Both the position numbers and the translations under genes were made by a program. From Nesterenkonia sp. E16_10 (GTDB lineage: Bacteria > Actinomycetota > Actinomycetes > Actinomycetales > Micrococcaceae), in the NCBI RefSeq assembly GCF_017347085.1, contig NZ_JADPSA010000029.1, positions 434,001-498,000 of the forward strand: DNA of 64,000 nt, written 5' to 3'. Within the stretch, counting starts at the first letter, position 1. Every line of letters starts with the position of its first letter. The notes under the pieces are model-generated. The model was not told where the DNA came from, did not search any database, and saw only the letters and a list, made by a program, of their open reading frames with translations. Of this stretch, positions 24,948 to 33,787 are shown piece by piece.

Positions 24948-27074
24948 TCAGTCATTGAGGAACTGGAGTTCGTCTGCCTTCCGGAACTCCTCTTCCATGT
25001 GGGAGGCGAGAGAGCGGGCATAGGTCGCCGTGAGGTGATGCGAATCCCTGTAGACCAGGACCGAACCGATGATCGGCGCACATTCCTGCTCCGGACAGAT
25101 TGCGTCGGTGAGATCCACGGGCGTCGCCCCGCTGGACTCCGCGGCCGCACTCTGTTGGCCGTAGCCGCTCGCCTCGATCGCCTTTTCGCGGTCGGCGGCG
25201 CACTCCTGAAGATCTTCAGGGTGCTCTGCCACGCATTCGGGAAGATCGATCTGGATTCGGGGAGTATCCAGCAGCACCGTCACCGGGATTGAATCCTCTT
25301 CCAGTTCCCGCCACACCTGCGAGTATCCATCTTCCACGCTCCCCGTAGGCACAGATTCGGGTGCGTCCTCCGCGGGGTTGTAGCGAGAGGCGCTCACGAT
25401 GACGTGGTCCATGTCGTCCCGGTCACGGAGAGTCTCAGCCATGCGCTGTCCCCATTCGTAGCACTCTTCGTAGAAGCCGTCCTCGCCGGCCAGAGCAACC
25501 CCGTTGAGTGAGCAGGCCGACTTCGTGTAGGTCTCCAGCCTCCATCCCTGGGCCTCCGCTATCGGCAGTAGCCCGGGCAGCCAATGCGCGGCGTGGGAAT
25601 CACCGACCAGCGCGACGACATAGTCGGATTCGGAGTCACCGAAGACACATGGTTCCACGTCGACCTCGCTCTGCTCCTGGTGACACCCGCCCTCGTACAG
25701 GGAGGGGACGTCATCGACTGCCTCCTCGACTCGGGGTTCGAAGGAGCCCACCTCATCGACCATCTCCCCCGCTGAACCGTCGCTGTACAACGCTTCCGCG
25801 CCGAGCGCGGAAGATGGTCCTTCTGCGCTGTCCCCACTCAGTGAGCTCACGGCAATGAGCATCGCGACACCGAGCAAGGCAGAGGCGAGCATCATCGCCA
25901 GTCCCACCTTGATGGCCCGCCAGGGCATGCTCGCCACATAACTCCAGTGCCTGAACGGAGTCTCGACGTAGGTGTAGCTCAACCATGCCGGCAGCAGCGC
26001 GAACACGACGATGAGAAGGCCATATCTGAAACGCAGCTCATCGTCCATCAGCTGAGTGCCGAGAACCAGGAGCGGCCAGTGCCACAGGTAGAGCGAGTAG
26101 GAAACGTCACCCACCCAGGTCATGGGCTTGAGCGCGAGAAGTCTCGCCGCTCCCGACTCGGCACGTCCTGCCATGCCCCCGACGATGACCGCAGCTGCCC
26201 CTAGAGTTGGCAGCAACGCGGCGATGCCCGGAAACGGTGTTGCACTCGAGTACGCCACCGCTGCGATGACGATGCACAACAGACCGCCCACCTGCAGGCT
26301 TGACGCCACCCGCGAAGGAAGACGCTCCAGGTAGACGGCGAACACCGCGATCCCCGCCCCGATGCCGAGTTCCCAAAGACGCGTGGTCGTCACGAAGTAG
26401 GCGCGTGCCGGCTCAGCGGCGGTCCAGTAGACGGACCAGGCCAGCGAGGGGAGGATCATCAGGGCGACGCCGAGCTCCAGCGATCTGCGGATCCTTCGCC
26501 GGTTCCGCTCGGGTGACTGCGGCAGTGCGGTCACATCACGCAGCTTCTTGACGGCGAAGAGCAGGCCCACGATCACCAGCGGCCAGAGGATGTAGAACTG
26601 TTCCTCCACCGCCAGGGTCCAGAAGTGCTGGAGCGGACTGGCCACGGTTTCCGCGTTGAGGTAATCGGTATTGGCCGCGAAAACCCAGTTCGCGTAGTAG
26701 AGCGCACTGCCGACGAGGTCGTGGCCGATGTCTTCCCAACGAGTCCGGGGAAGGATCAGCACTGTTGCGATCGCTGTGAACCCGAGAACCACGGTCGCCG
26801 CTGGCAGGATCCGGCGGATACGCCGCGCGTAGAAGTCCGCCAGATCAACTCTGCCGGTCTCGAGGCTCTGACGCAGCAGCATGCCCGTGATGAGGAACCC
26901 GGAGATCACGAAGAAGACATCCACCCCGACGAACCCTCCGCCTAGGAAGGGAGCGCCGGCGTGATAGAGCAGAACGAGGCCGACCGCGATAGCCCGCAGA
27001 CCCTGGATGTCGGGTCGGTACCTGGACGGGGCGTGCGCAGTAGCTGCGACCGGTGAGATCACCGCTGCGGTCAT
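24948..27074 (-). CDS. Acyltransferase-3 membrane protein with C-terminal SGNH domain (canonical GDSH)
   Basis: 708 residues. The N-terminal acyltransferase-3 domain opens with RPDIQGLRAIAVGLVLLYH and GFVGVDVFFVISGFLITG, followed by about ten membrane helices. After an acidic linker the SGNH domain has VALVGDSHAAHW (nucleophile Ser) and YRDSHHLTATY (catalytic Asp-His). AGGAG lies eight bases before the ATG. This is the standard OafA/SGNH layout used for O-acetylation of surface polysaccharide. It is the first gene of the minus-strand run leading to the ATP-grasp genes, the dehydrogenase, a glycosyltransferase and the methyltransferase, and is divergent from the next acyltransferase gene. Confidence 0.9.
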   Translation of the reverse strand: MTAAVISPVAATAHAPSRYRPDIQGLRAIAVGLVLLYHAGAPFLGGGFVGVDVFFVISGFLITGMLLRQSLETGRVDLADFYARRIRRILPAATVVLGFTAIATVLILPRTRWEDIGHDLVGSALYYANWVFAANTDYLNAETVASPLQHFWTLAVEEQFYILWPLVIVGLLFAVKKLRDVTALPQSPERNRRRIRRSLELGVALMILPSLAWSVYWTAAEPARAYFVTTTRLWELGIGAGIAVFAVYLERLPSRVASSLQVGGLLCIVIAAVAYSSATPFPGIAALLPTLGAAAVIVGGMAGRAESGAARLLALKPMTWVGDVSYSLYLWHWPLLVLGTQLMDDELRFRYGLLIVVFALLPAWLSYTYVETPFRHWSYVASMPWRAIKVGLAMMLASALLGVAMLIAVSSLSGDSAEGPSSALGAEALYSDGSAGEMVDEVGSFEPRVEEAVDDVPSLYEGGCHQEQSEVDVEPCVFGDSESDYVVALVGDSHAAHWLPGLLPIAEAQGWRLETYTKSACSLNGVALAGEDGFYEECYEWGQRMAETLRDRDDMDHVIVSASRYNPAEDAPESVPTGSVEDGYSQVWRELEEDSIPVTVLLDTPRIQIDLPECVAEHPEDLQECAADREKAIEASGYGQQSAAAESSGATPVDLTDAICPEQECAPIIGSVLVYRDSHHLTATYARSLASHMEEEFRKADELQFLND

Positions 27075-27183
27075 GGGGTTGCTCCTAGAGTAAAATCCAG
27101 CAAGAGAGCTTCCGCTCAGTACGCATTCTTCTTGGTCACTCCGCCACGTCCAGCCTGGCGTCCATCGGATAGCCTAGGCCACA

Positions 27184-29298
27184 ATGCCTCGAACGATCTT
27201 CATGACGTCTCCGCGCGCCTCCAGAGCTGACGAGCCTGCGGCAGGCGTGCTCCCTGAACGTCGCCACCGTCCGGAGCTGCACGGTCTGCGTGGACTGGCC
27301 ATCGCCGGCGTCGTGCTGTTTCACCTCTTCGGTGCGGGCAGGGTCTCCGGGGGCATCGACATCTTCTTGGCCATCTCGGGCTTCCTGTTCACCGGCATGC
27401 TGCTGCGGGAGGCGGGGTCGACCGGGAAGATCGACTTCCTGCGCTACTTCGTGCGACTTGCGAAGCGGATCCTAGCCCCGGCCGCGCTGGTCATCGCGGT
27501 CACCACGATGGCGGGCCTGATCTTGCTTCCGCTCACCCGACACGCCCAGCTCGTCACCGAGGCGCGCGCCTCGCTGCTCTACTTCGAGAACTTTGAACTG
27601 ATCCGATCCCAGCTGTCCTACGAGGCGGCTGGCGCAGAGACCAGCCCTTTCCAGCATTTCTGGTCCCTCTCCGTCCAGGGGCAGTTCTATCTGATCTGGC
27701 CCTCGGTGGCTCTGCTCGCCGTCTGGCTGGCTCGGCGGTCCCGGTTCTCCCCCACCGCCACGATGGCGACGCTGATCATGCTGCTGATGATCGCCTCCTT
27801 CGCGGCCGCGCTGGTCCTCCAGCAGCAGAACCAGGCAGAGGCGTATCTGCTGACCCAGACGCGGATCTGGGAATTGGGCTTCGGCGGGCTGTTGGCCCTG
27901 TTCGGGGCCAGGGTCGTGCTTCCACGCGCCGCGCGCACGACGGCGGGCTGGCTGGGCCTGGGACTCGTGGTCAGCTGTGGCTTCGTCCTGGACGGGGCGG
28001 CGCTCTTCCCCGGACCCGCGGCGCTGTGGCCCCTTATGGGTATGGCGCTGATCCTGGTCTCGACGGCTCCTCCCAGCTCGGATGAGCCGGATCGGCCGCG
28101 CACCGCCGCGGCGCTGCTGTCCACGACTCCGTTCACCCGACTCGGTGACATCGCCTACGGGCTCTTCCTGTGGCATTGGCCGCTGGTCATCTTCACCCTG
28201 GAGTTCCACGGGGACTCCGGGCTGAGACTGACCGACGCGGTGATCGTGCTCGCTCTCTCCCTGCTGCTGGGCTGGGCGACTCACCGTTTCCTCGAGCAGC
28301 CCCTGGCGCGCAGCTCCAGCATCGGGAACGCACCACGGCCGAGGAGGGCGATGACCCTGGGCCTGGCCGCAAGCACACTGGTGGTAGGTGGCCTCGGAGC
28401 TACGGCCTACGTCCAGAAGACCACCGCCCCTCAGGAAGACGGCCTGGCCATGGCCGGGGTGGATCGCATGCTCTATCCCGGCGCAGACATCATCCATACG
28501 GAAAACTCCGCCCGTGACGTCGAGTTCTACCCGGAGCTGGGCGGCATCTCCCGACGCGTGCCCGAATACGCGCGCACCGACTGTCACCAGCCCACCGGGG
28601 ATCAGCCGGGATCCGGAGAGGTGCTGGTCTGCGAGGATCCCGCTGCGCCGGAGAACCCCGCCAAGACCATCATGCTCGCCGGCGGCTCCCACGCCGGGCA
28701 TTGGCACAACGCGTGGATCATCCTGGCCGAGAAGCACGACTGGGAGGTGCTGGTCGCCACCAAGGGCGGATGCGTGTTTCGCGGTCTCGACACCGAGGAT
28801 CCCAACACCTGCGACGAATGGCTCGCCGGCTTTCCCGAGGTTCTCGCCGAACACCAGCCCGACCTGGTGGTGACTCCTGGCACCGCAGTCCCCCAGGAGA
28901 CCGGCACCGAGAGCATCCATGAAGGTGCCGAAGAGCAGTGGCAGGCGATCACAGACGCCGGGTCGGAGCTGCTGCTGCTCCGTGGAACACCTCGGCAGGA
29001 GCACAATGTTCCCGACTGCCTGGCCGAGGGCGGAGACGAGCTGGACTGCGCCCCGGACTACGGCAAGTACGCGGAGGTCAACCCGCTGAAAGATCTGGAC
29101 CTGCCCGAGAACACCTACAGCCTGGATCTCACCGATCACTTCTGCCCTGACCGGGAATGCTCGGCCGTGATCGGCAACGTCCTGGTCTACCGAGACAGCC
29201 ATCACCTGACCAATGAATACGTCGAGACCATGGTCCCGCATCTGGAGCGCGAGCTTCGGGAATCCATCCCCGATCTGTTCTCCTCGCAGGCGAGCTGA
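27184..29298 (+). CDS. Acyltransferase-3 membrane protein with C-terminal SGNH domain (GGSH variant)
   Basis: 704 residues, a close paralogue of the protein at 13.8-15.8 kb. Both share RPELHG, FHLFGAGRVSGGIDIF, SPFQHFWSLSVQGQFYL and a C-terminal SGNH domain with GGSHAGHW in place of GDSH; block V is YRDSHHLTNEY. About ten hydrophobic helices separate the ends. The start is ATG 27184 or ATG 27202; no strong ribosome site precedes either. It heads the plus-strand run containing the ABC exporter, 147 bases upstream of it, which ties acylation to export. Confidence 0.85.
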   Translation: MPRTIFMTSPRASRADEPAAGVLPERRHRPELHGLRGLAIAGVVLFHLFGAGRVSGGIDIFLAISGFLFTGMLLREAGSTGKIDFLRYFVRLAKRILAPAALVIAVTTMAGLILLPLTRHAQLVTEARASLLYFENFELIRSQLSYEAAGAETSPFQHFWSLSVQGQFYLIWPSVALLAVWLARRSRFSPTATMATLIMLLMIASFAAALVLQQQNQAEAYLLTQTRIWELGFGGLLALFGARVVLPRAARTTAGWLGLGLVVSCGFVLDGAALFPGPAALWPLMGMALILVSTAPPSSDEPDRPRTAAALLSTTPFTRLGDIAYGLFLWHWPLVIFTLEFHGDSGLRLTDAVIVLALSLLLGWATHRFLEQPLARSSSIGNAPRPRRAMTLGLAASTLVVGGLGATAYVQKTTAPQEDGLAMAGVDRMLYPGADIIHTENSARDVEFYPELGGISRRVPEYARTDCHQPTGDQPGSGEVLVCEDPAAPENPAKTIMLAGGSHAGHWHNAWIILAEKHDWEVLVATKGGCVFRGLDTEDPNTCDEWLAGFPEVLAEHQPDLVVTPGTAVPQETGTESIHEGAEEQWQAITDAGSELLLLRGTPRQEHNVPDCLAEGGDELDCAPDYGKYAEVNPLKDLDLPENTYSLDLTDHFCPDRECSAVIGNVLVYRDSHHLTNEYVETMVPHLERELRESIPDLFSSQAS

Positions 29299-29445
29299 CC
29301 CGGTGGTGATCGGGGACGCTGATAGACTCGCAGGCGCTCAGCCGGTCCTGCACCTCGAGTCCGCGCGTTTCGCAGAACGAGGCAAGATGACAGCGAGAAC
29401 GAGACGGTATACCTGCCGGATCGAGGCATCAGGAAGGAAACGACC

Positions 29446-30384
29446 ATGGCCGCACCTGCTCTAGAGCGCGCCGGTGGACCCACGGAGTCGGGCGACGCTC
29501 GCAGGGTCGCTCAACTTGATGGCAGCAATCTCATCCGGGTGGGCGCCCGTCCCGGGCTCTTCCGCTACATCCGGGAGATCTGGTCCTTCCGCCACTTCCT
29601 GTATTACGACTCGCACTCCCGCGTCTCCTCGGCCAACAGCTATGACTCGCTGGGCCGGATCTGGATGATCCTGAATCCGGTCCTGTTCGGGACGGCCTAC
29701 TTCTTCGTCTTTGGGCTGCTGTTGAACACCGGCCGCGGGATCGACAACTTCATCGGCTACCTGATCATCGGCGTGTTCACCTTCCGGTTCTTCACCGCGG
29801 CGGTCTCAGGCGGCGCCAATGCCATCGCGGGGAACCAGAAGGTCGTCCAGGCGTTCAACTTCCCGCGAGCCTGCCTGGTCATCTCCACCACGGTCCGCGA
29901 GCTCTTCTCGAGCATCCCGATGTTCTTCGTGATGGCGCTGCTGGTGCTGAGCATCGGGGACATGCAGCTCGGCGGGGCGGAGTCGATCCCGATCACCCTG
30001 ACCTGGCACTGGCTGCTCTTCTTCCCCTGCATCGCGCTGGCCCTGATGGTGATGCTCGGCTGGTCGCTGGCACTGGCCCGTGCGGTCAACGCGCACAACG
30101 ACGTCAAGCACCTGATCAGCTTCAGCACCCGGATCCTGTTCTACACCTCGGCGGTCTTCTTCTCCGCGGATCGCTACGCTGACCTCGGCGTGGAATGGCT
30201 GGACACCGTGATGAGCCTGAACCCGCTGTTCTGCGTGCTGGACATCCTCCGCCATGCCTGGCTCTACGACGGCTTCGCCGATCCAGGCCGCTGGATCGTC
30301 CTGGGATCCTGGGCCGCGGGCTCCATGGTGATCGGATTCCTGATCTTCTGGCACGGTGAAGAAAGCTACGGGAAGGAACGATGA
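29446..30384 (+). CDS. ABC-2 type polysaccharide/teichoic-acid exporter permease (TagG/Wzm-like)
   Basis: 312 residues with six hydrophobic helices typical of ABC-2 permeases. The segment LGRIWMILNPVLFGTAYFFV and the repeated aromatic-rich helices match TagG/Wzm proteins, which flip lipid-linked polymers across the membrane. AGGAAGGAAA precedes the ATG. The stop overlaps the ATPase gene start (ATGA), giving a coupled pair. The protein would carry the island's polymer to the cell surface. Polymer identity is inferred from the neighbours, not from this sequence. Confidence 0.88.
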   Translation: MAAPALERAGGPTESGDARRVAQLDGSNLIRVGARPGLFRYIREIWSFRHFLYYDSHSRVSSANSYDSLGRIWMILNPVLFGTAYFFVFGLLLNTGRGIDNFIGYLIIGVFTFRFFTAAVSGGANAIAGNQKVVQAFNFPRACLVISTTVRELFSSIPMFFVMALLVLSIGDMQLGGAESIPITLTWHWLLFFPCIALALMVMLGWSLALARAVNAHNDVKHLISFSTRILFYTSAVFFSADRYADLGVEWLDTVMSLNPLFCVLDILRHAWLYDGFADPGRWIVLGSWAAGSMVIGFLIFWHGEESYGKER

Positions 30385-31418
30385 GCACCTCAACCCGCCC
30401 GGCGCGACGTCAGGGAAGAAACACCGAGGCAGACCTGATCGCTGAGGATCTTGCCATCGAATTCGACGACGATTCCTCCGGTCCCCCCGAGGACCGGGAC
30501 GACCACCCCTTCACCCAGCAGCGCCCGGTGATCCAGGCAGTGGATCCGAAGAACGTGTGCATGGTTGTCGACGATGCCTCCATGACCTACCGGGTGCGCT
30601 CCTCCACGGGCAACAACAATTCCGGGGGTCGGATCTCCCGCGGCCTCAAGCGCATCACCGGCGCGGGCTGGGCCGAGGTCCACGCCCTCTCCAACCTGAG
30701 CTTCATCGTCAATCGCGGAGAATCCGTCGGAGTGATCGGCACCAACGGGTCCGGCAAGTCCACCCTGATGAAGCTGCTCACCGGCAAGGTCCGCCCCACC
30801 AGCGGCGAGGTCTATGCCACCTCGACCCCGGTGATGCTCGGAGTCAACGCCGCCCTGGTCAAGGAGATCTCCGGCCGGGAGAACATCCGGCTCGGCTGCC
30901 TGGCCATGGGCCTGACTCCCGAGCAGACCGCGGCGAAATACGATCAGATCGTGGAGATCTCCGGGCTCTCCGATGCCCTGGAGATGCCGCTGAAGACCTA
31001 CTCCTCGGGCATGTCCTCGCGTCTGCAGTTCGCCATCGCGACCTCGGTGGACCCGGACATCCTCTTGATCGATGAGGCCCTGAACACCGGTGACGCGCAG
31101 TTCCGGGCCCGCACCAAGGAACGCCTCGACGAGGTGCGCGCCAACGCCGGCGCGGTCTTCCTGGTCTCGCACTCCCTGGGCACCATCAAGCAGATGTGCA
31201 CCCGGGTGATCTGGATCGAACAGGGCGAGATGCTCGCCGACGGCGACCCACAGTGGGTCTGCGAGCAGTACGAGGAGTACACCTCACACAAGTCCAACGG
31301 ACGCACCCGAGCGGCCAAGGTGGTCTACGAGCGCACCCGCCTGCGGCTGGACCCGGTCAAGATCGACTTCACCTCCGGCTCCCGGCCGAAGAAGGCCGGC
31401 AGCAGCCGCATTCGCTGA
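30381..31418 (+). CDS. ABC exporter ATPase (TagH/Wzt-like)
   Basis: 345 residues. An N-terminal acidic extension of about 60 residues precedes the ABC domain: Walker A GTNGSGKST, the relaxed signature YSSGMSSRLQFA typical of polysaccharide-exporter ATPases, and Walker B ILLIDEALNTGD. The segment after the ABC domain is short and there is no Wzt-type carbohydrate-binding domain, so export is probably not coupled to recognition of a capped chain end by this subunit. It forms the ATPase half of the transporter with the preceding gene. Confidence 0.9.
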   Translation: MSTSTRPARRQGRNTEADLIAEDLAIEFDDDSSGPPEDRDDHPFTQQRPVIQAVDPKNVCMVVDDASMTYRVRSSTGNNNSGGRISRGLKRITGAGWAEVHALSNLSFIVNRGESVGVIGTNGSGKSTLMKLLTGKVRPTSGEVYATSTPVMLGVNAALVKEISGRENIRLGCLAMGLTPEQTAAKYDQIVEISGLSDALEMPLKTYSSGMSSRLQFAIATSVDPDILLIDEALNTGDAQFRARTKERLDEVRANAGAVFLVSHSLGTIKQMCTRVIWIEQGEMLADGDPQWVCEQYEEYTSHKSNGRTRAAKVVYERTRLRLDPVKIDFTSGSRPKKAGSSRIR

Positions 31419-31423
31419 GCAAC

Positions 31424-31467
31424 GAGGCCGGCGGCCCGGGAAACTCGTCCCCGTGGCCGCCGGCCTC
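31424..31467. terminator. Bidirectional terminator between exporter ATPase and ndk
   Basis: Perfect 13-base arms (31424-31436 and 31455-31467), GC-rich, six bases after the ATPase stop and 43 bases after the ndk stop on the other strand. It closes the surface-polymer island. Confidence 0.75.
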
Positions 31468-31510
31468 CCTCACGCGCTCAGCTCGGCTGAACAGCCCCGA
31501 GGATTCAGGT

Positions 31511-31924
31511 TCAGCTGAACCAGATGCCGATCTCGCGCTCGGCGGACTCCACCGAATCGGAGCCGTGGACCAGGTTCTTCTGCACCTTCTCGCCCCAGTC
31601 CCGGCCGAGGTCGCCGCGGATGGTGCCCGGCGCTGCGGTGGTGGGCTCGGTGGTGCCGGCCAGGGAGCGGAAGCCTTCAATGACGCGCTCCCCCTCGACC
31701 ACGGCGGCGACCACCGGGCCGGAGAGCATGAAGTCCACCAGCGGCTGGTAGAACGGCTTGCCCTCGTGTTCGGCGTAGTGCTGCGCCAGCTGCTCGGTGC
31801 TCGCGCTGATCTGCTGCAGCGCGGTGATCCGGTAGCCCTTGGCCTCGACGCGGCGCAGGATCTCGCCGGTCAGGCCTCGTTCAACACCGTCGGGCTTGAC
31901 CAGGATCAGGGTACGTTCAGTCAT
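31511..31924 (-). CDS. ndk: Nucleoside diphosphate kinase
   Basis: 137 residues, the normal length. The enzyme transfers phosphate between nucleoside triphosphates and diphosphates through a phosphohistidine. The N terminus RTLILVKPDGVERGL and the active site NLVHGSDS (His120) are diagnostic. GGAG lies nine bases before ATG 31924, which overlaps the end of the DUF4233 gene. It is the last gene of the ileS-folC-DUF4233-ndk operon. Confidence 0.97.
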   Translation of the reverse strand: MTERTLILVKPDGVERGLTGEILRRVEAKGYRITALQQISASTEQLAQHYAEHEGKPFYQPLVDFMLSGPVVAAVVEGERVIEGFRSLAGTTEPTTAAPGTIRGDLGRDWGEKVQKNLVHGSDSVESAEREIGIWFS

Positions 31925-32396
31925 TCTTGTGCTCCTCACTTGTCGGGTTCTCTGCCAGGGCCTGTTCGGCCCGGAATCTGTCGAGCTTCTCGTCGTCGAG
32001 CTGGTCGCCCTTGTTCAGCGCGTACCACCAGCAGGCCATGAAGGCGACCCCGGGGATCGCGGCCAACGGCACGATCAGGCCTTCGCTGGTCACCAGGGCA
32101 ACGCCGATGAAGCCGAAGAGCATCACGAACTGCAGGATCCAGCCGACGATGTAGCCGCCGGGTCGCTGCAGGATGGCGCAGGTGAGGACCAGCACGACCG
32201 CCAGGGCGATCGAGCCGCCGAACAACCACCAGGCGTAAGACTCGTTCTGGTTCAGCCCCCAGGCCATGAGGCTGAAGAAGAACATCAGCACCGCTTCCAG
32301 GCAGAGCACGGTCGAGGCGAACAGCGTCTTCACCGACCGTGGTGCCTTGACCTGTCCGGGGCGCCATTCGCGCTGTGCGCGGGTCTGCTTGGGCAT
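31917..32396 (-). CDS. DUF4233 membrane protein
   Basis: About 159 residues with four hydrophobic helices after a basic N-terminal tail, and a charged C-terminal tail (DEKLDRFRAEQALAENP). This matches DUF4233, an actinobacterial family found between folC and ndk, as here. ATG 32396 has AGGAG six bases upstream; ATG 32414 would instead overlap the folC stop. It overlaps ndk by eight bases. Function unknown. Confidence 0.8.
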   Translation of the reverse strand: MPKQTRAQREWRPGQVKAPRSVKTLFASTVLCLEAVLMFFFSLMAWGLNQNESYAWWLFGGSIALAVVLVLTCAILQRPGGYIVGWILQFVMLFGFIGVALVTSEGLIVPLAAIPGVAFMACWWYALNKGDQLDDEKLDRFRAEQALAENPTSEEHKND

Positions 32397-32410
32397 CCTC
32401 TGCTCCTGTC

Positions 32411-33787
32411 TCATGTACCTTCGGGGGCGCCCAGCAGTGTCCGGGCCTCCCCCACCAGGGTGATCGAGCCGGTGATCAGCACCCCGCCGATCAGGCCCGG
32501 GTCGGCCTCGTCGGCGCGTCCGACCGCCCAGTCGATCGCATCGTCGAGGCGTTCGGTGACGTAGATGTCCTGTTCGGCGTAGCCGACGTCGAGCGCGAGG
32601 CTGCCGAGCTGCCCGGCGGGAATGGCACGCGGCGAGGTGGACTGGGTGAAACAGATGTCCTCGACGAGTCCCTCATACTCCTTGTACAGCGCGGTGAGCA
32701 TCTCGCGGGCGTCCTTGTCCTGCAGGATCCCGACCACCAGCACCAGTCGGGAGAGTCCGAAGCTCTCCTTCAGCGCCTGGGCGCTGGCGGTGACCCCGGC
32801 GGGGTTGTGCGCGGCGTCGACGATGATGCTGGGACCGGTGCGCAGCGTCTCCAACCGGCCCGGGGCGCTGATATGCTCCGCGGCCAGGCGCAGGTTCTCG
32901 ATGTTGAGCTCCTGGTCTCCCCCGCCGATGAAGGCCTCCAGCGCGGCCACCGCGACAGCGAAGTTCTGCGCCTGATGCGCACCATGCAGGGGCAGCAGGA
33001 TGTCCGGGTAGCGGCCCGCCAGCCCTGTGACGCTCAGCTGCTGGCCGCCCACGCCGGGGACCCGGGATTCGACGCCGAACTCCACACCCTCGAAGCGGTA
33101 GGCCACGTTCTTCTCGCGCGCCTCGGCGAGCAGCACATCGGCGGCGGCCGGCACCTGGGCGGCAGAGATCAGGAACCCGTCGGTCTTGATGATGCCGGCC
33201 TTCTCCAGGGCGATGTCGCGCTCATCGTCGCCGAGCAGGTCGGTGTGGTCCAGACTGATCGGGGTGATCACACTGACCGAACCGTCGGCCACGTTCGTGG
33301 CGTCGGTGATGCCGCCGAGGCCGACCTCCAGGACCATGACGTCTACCGGGGCGTCGGCGAAGACCGCGAAGGCCAGGATGGTGACGCATTCGAAGTAGGT
33401 CAGCGGCACCTCGCCGCGCTCGGCGAGCTTGTCGTCGACCAGGCTGATGAACGGGCGGACCTCGTCCCAGATCCGGACGAAGGTGGCGTCCTCCACCGGC
33501 TGCCCGTCGAGGCAGATCCGTTCGGTCACCGAGTTCAGGTGCGGTGAGGTGTAGCGCCCGACCCGCAGATCGTGGGCCAGCAGCCCGGCCTCGATCATCC
33601 GTGCCGTGGAGGTCTTGCCGTTGGTGCCGGTGATATGGATCACCGGCGCGGTCTTGTTCGGCTCCCCCAGCAGGTCCATGGCGTCGATCATGGGCTGCAT
33701 CCGCGGTTCCATCTTGTTCTCCGGGGCGCGCGAGAGCAGCTCCGCGTAGACGCTGGCTACTGAGAACTGGTCCAGTTCCTCGCTCAT
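32411..33787 (-). CDS. folC: Folylpolyglutamate synthase / dihydrofolate synthase
   Basis: 458 residues, a Mur-ligase-type ATP-dependent enzyme that adds Glu to dihydropteroate and folates. It contains the P-loop [13 protein letters not shown], the [13 protein letters not shown] segment, and [13 protein letters not shown], all typical of FolC. The start overlaps the ileS stop by four bases (ATGA), so folC is translationally coupled to ileS and would share its T-box control. Confidence 0.95.
   Translation of the reverse strand: MSEELDQFSVASVYAELLSRAPENKMEPRMQPMIDAMDLLGEPNKTAPVIHITGTNGKTSTARMIEAGLLAHDLRVGRYTSPHLNSVTERICLDGQPVEDATFVRIWDEVRPFISLVDDKLAERGEVPLTYFECVTILAFAVFADAPVDVMVLEVGLGGITDATNVADGSVSVITPISLDHTDLLGDDERDIALEKAGIIKTDGFLISAAQVPAAADVLLAEAREKNVAYRFEGVEFGVESRVPGVGGQQLSVTGLAGRYPDILLPLHGAHQAQNFAVAVAALEAFIGGGDQELNIENLRLAAEHISAPGRLETLRTGPSIIVDAAHNPAGVTASAQALKESFGLSRLVLVVGILQDKDAREMLTALYKEYEGLVEDICFTQSTSPRAIPAGQLGSLALDVGYAEQDIYVTERLDDAIDWAVGRADEADPGLIGGVLITGSITLVGEARTLLGAPEGT

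Noticed and set aside
27075-27183. Possible leaderless promoter for the acyltransferase gene (TAGCCT eight bases before the ATG)
   Set aside because: No matching -35 was found at a usual distance, so the evidence is too weak to annotate.
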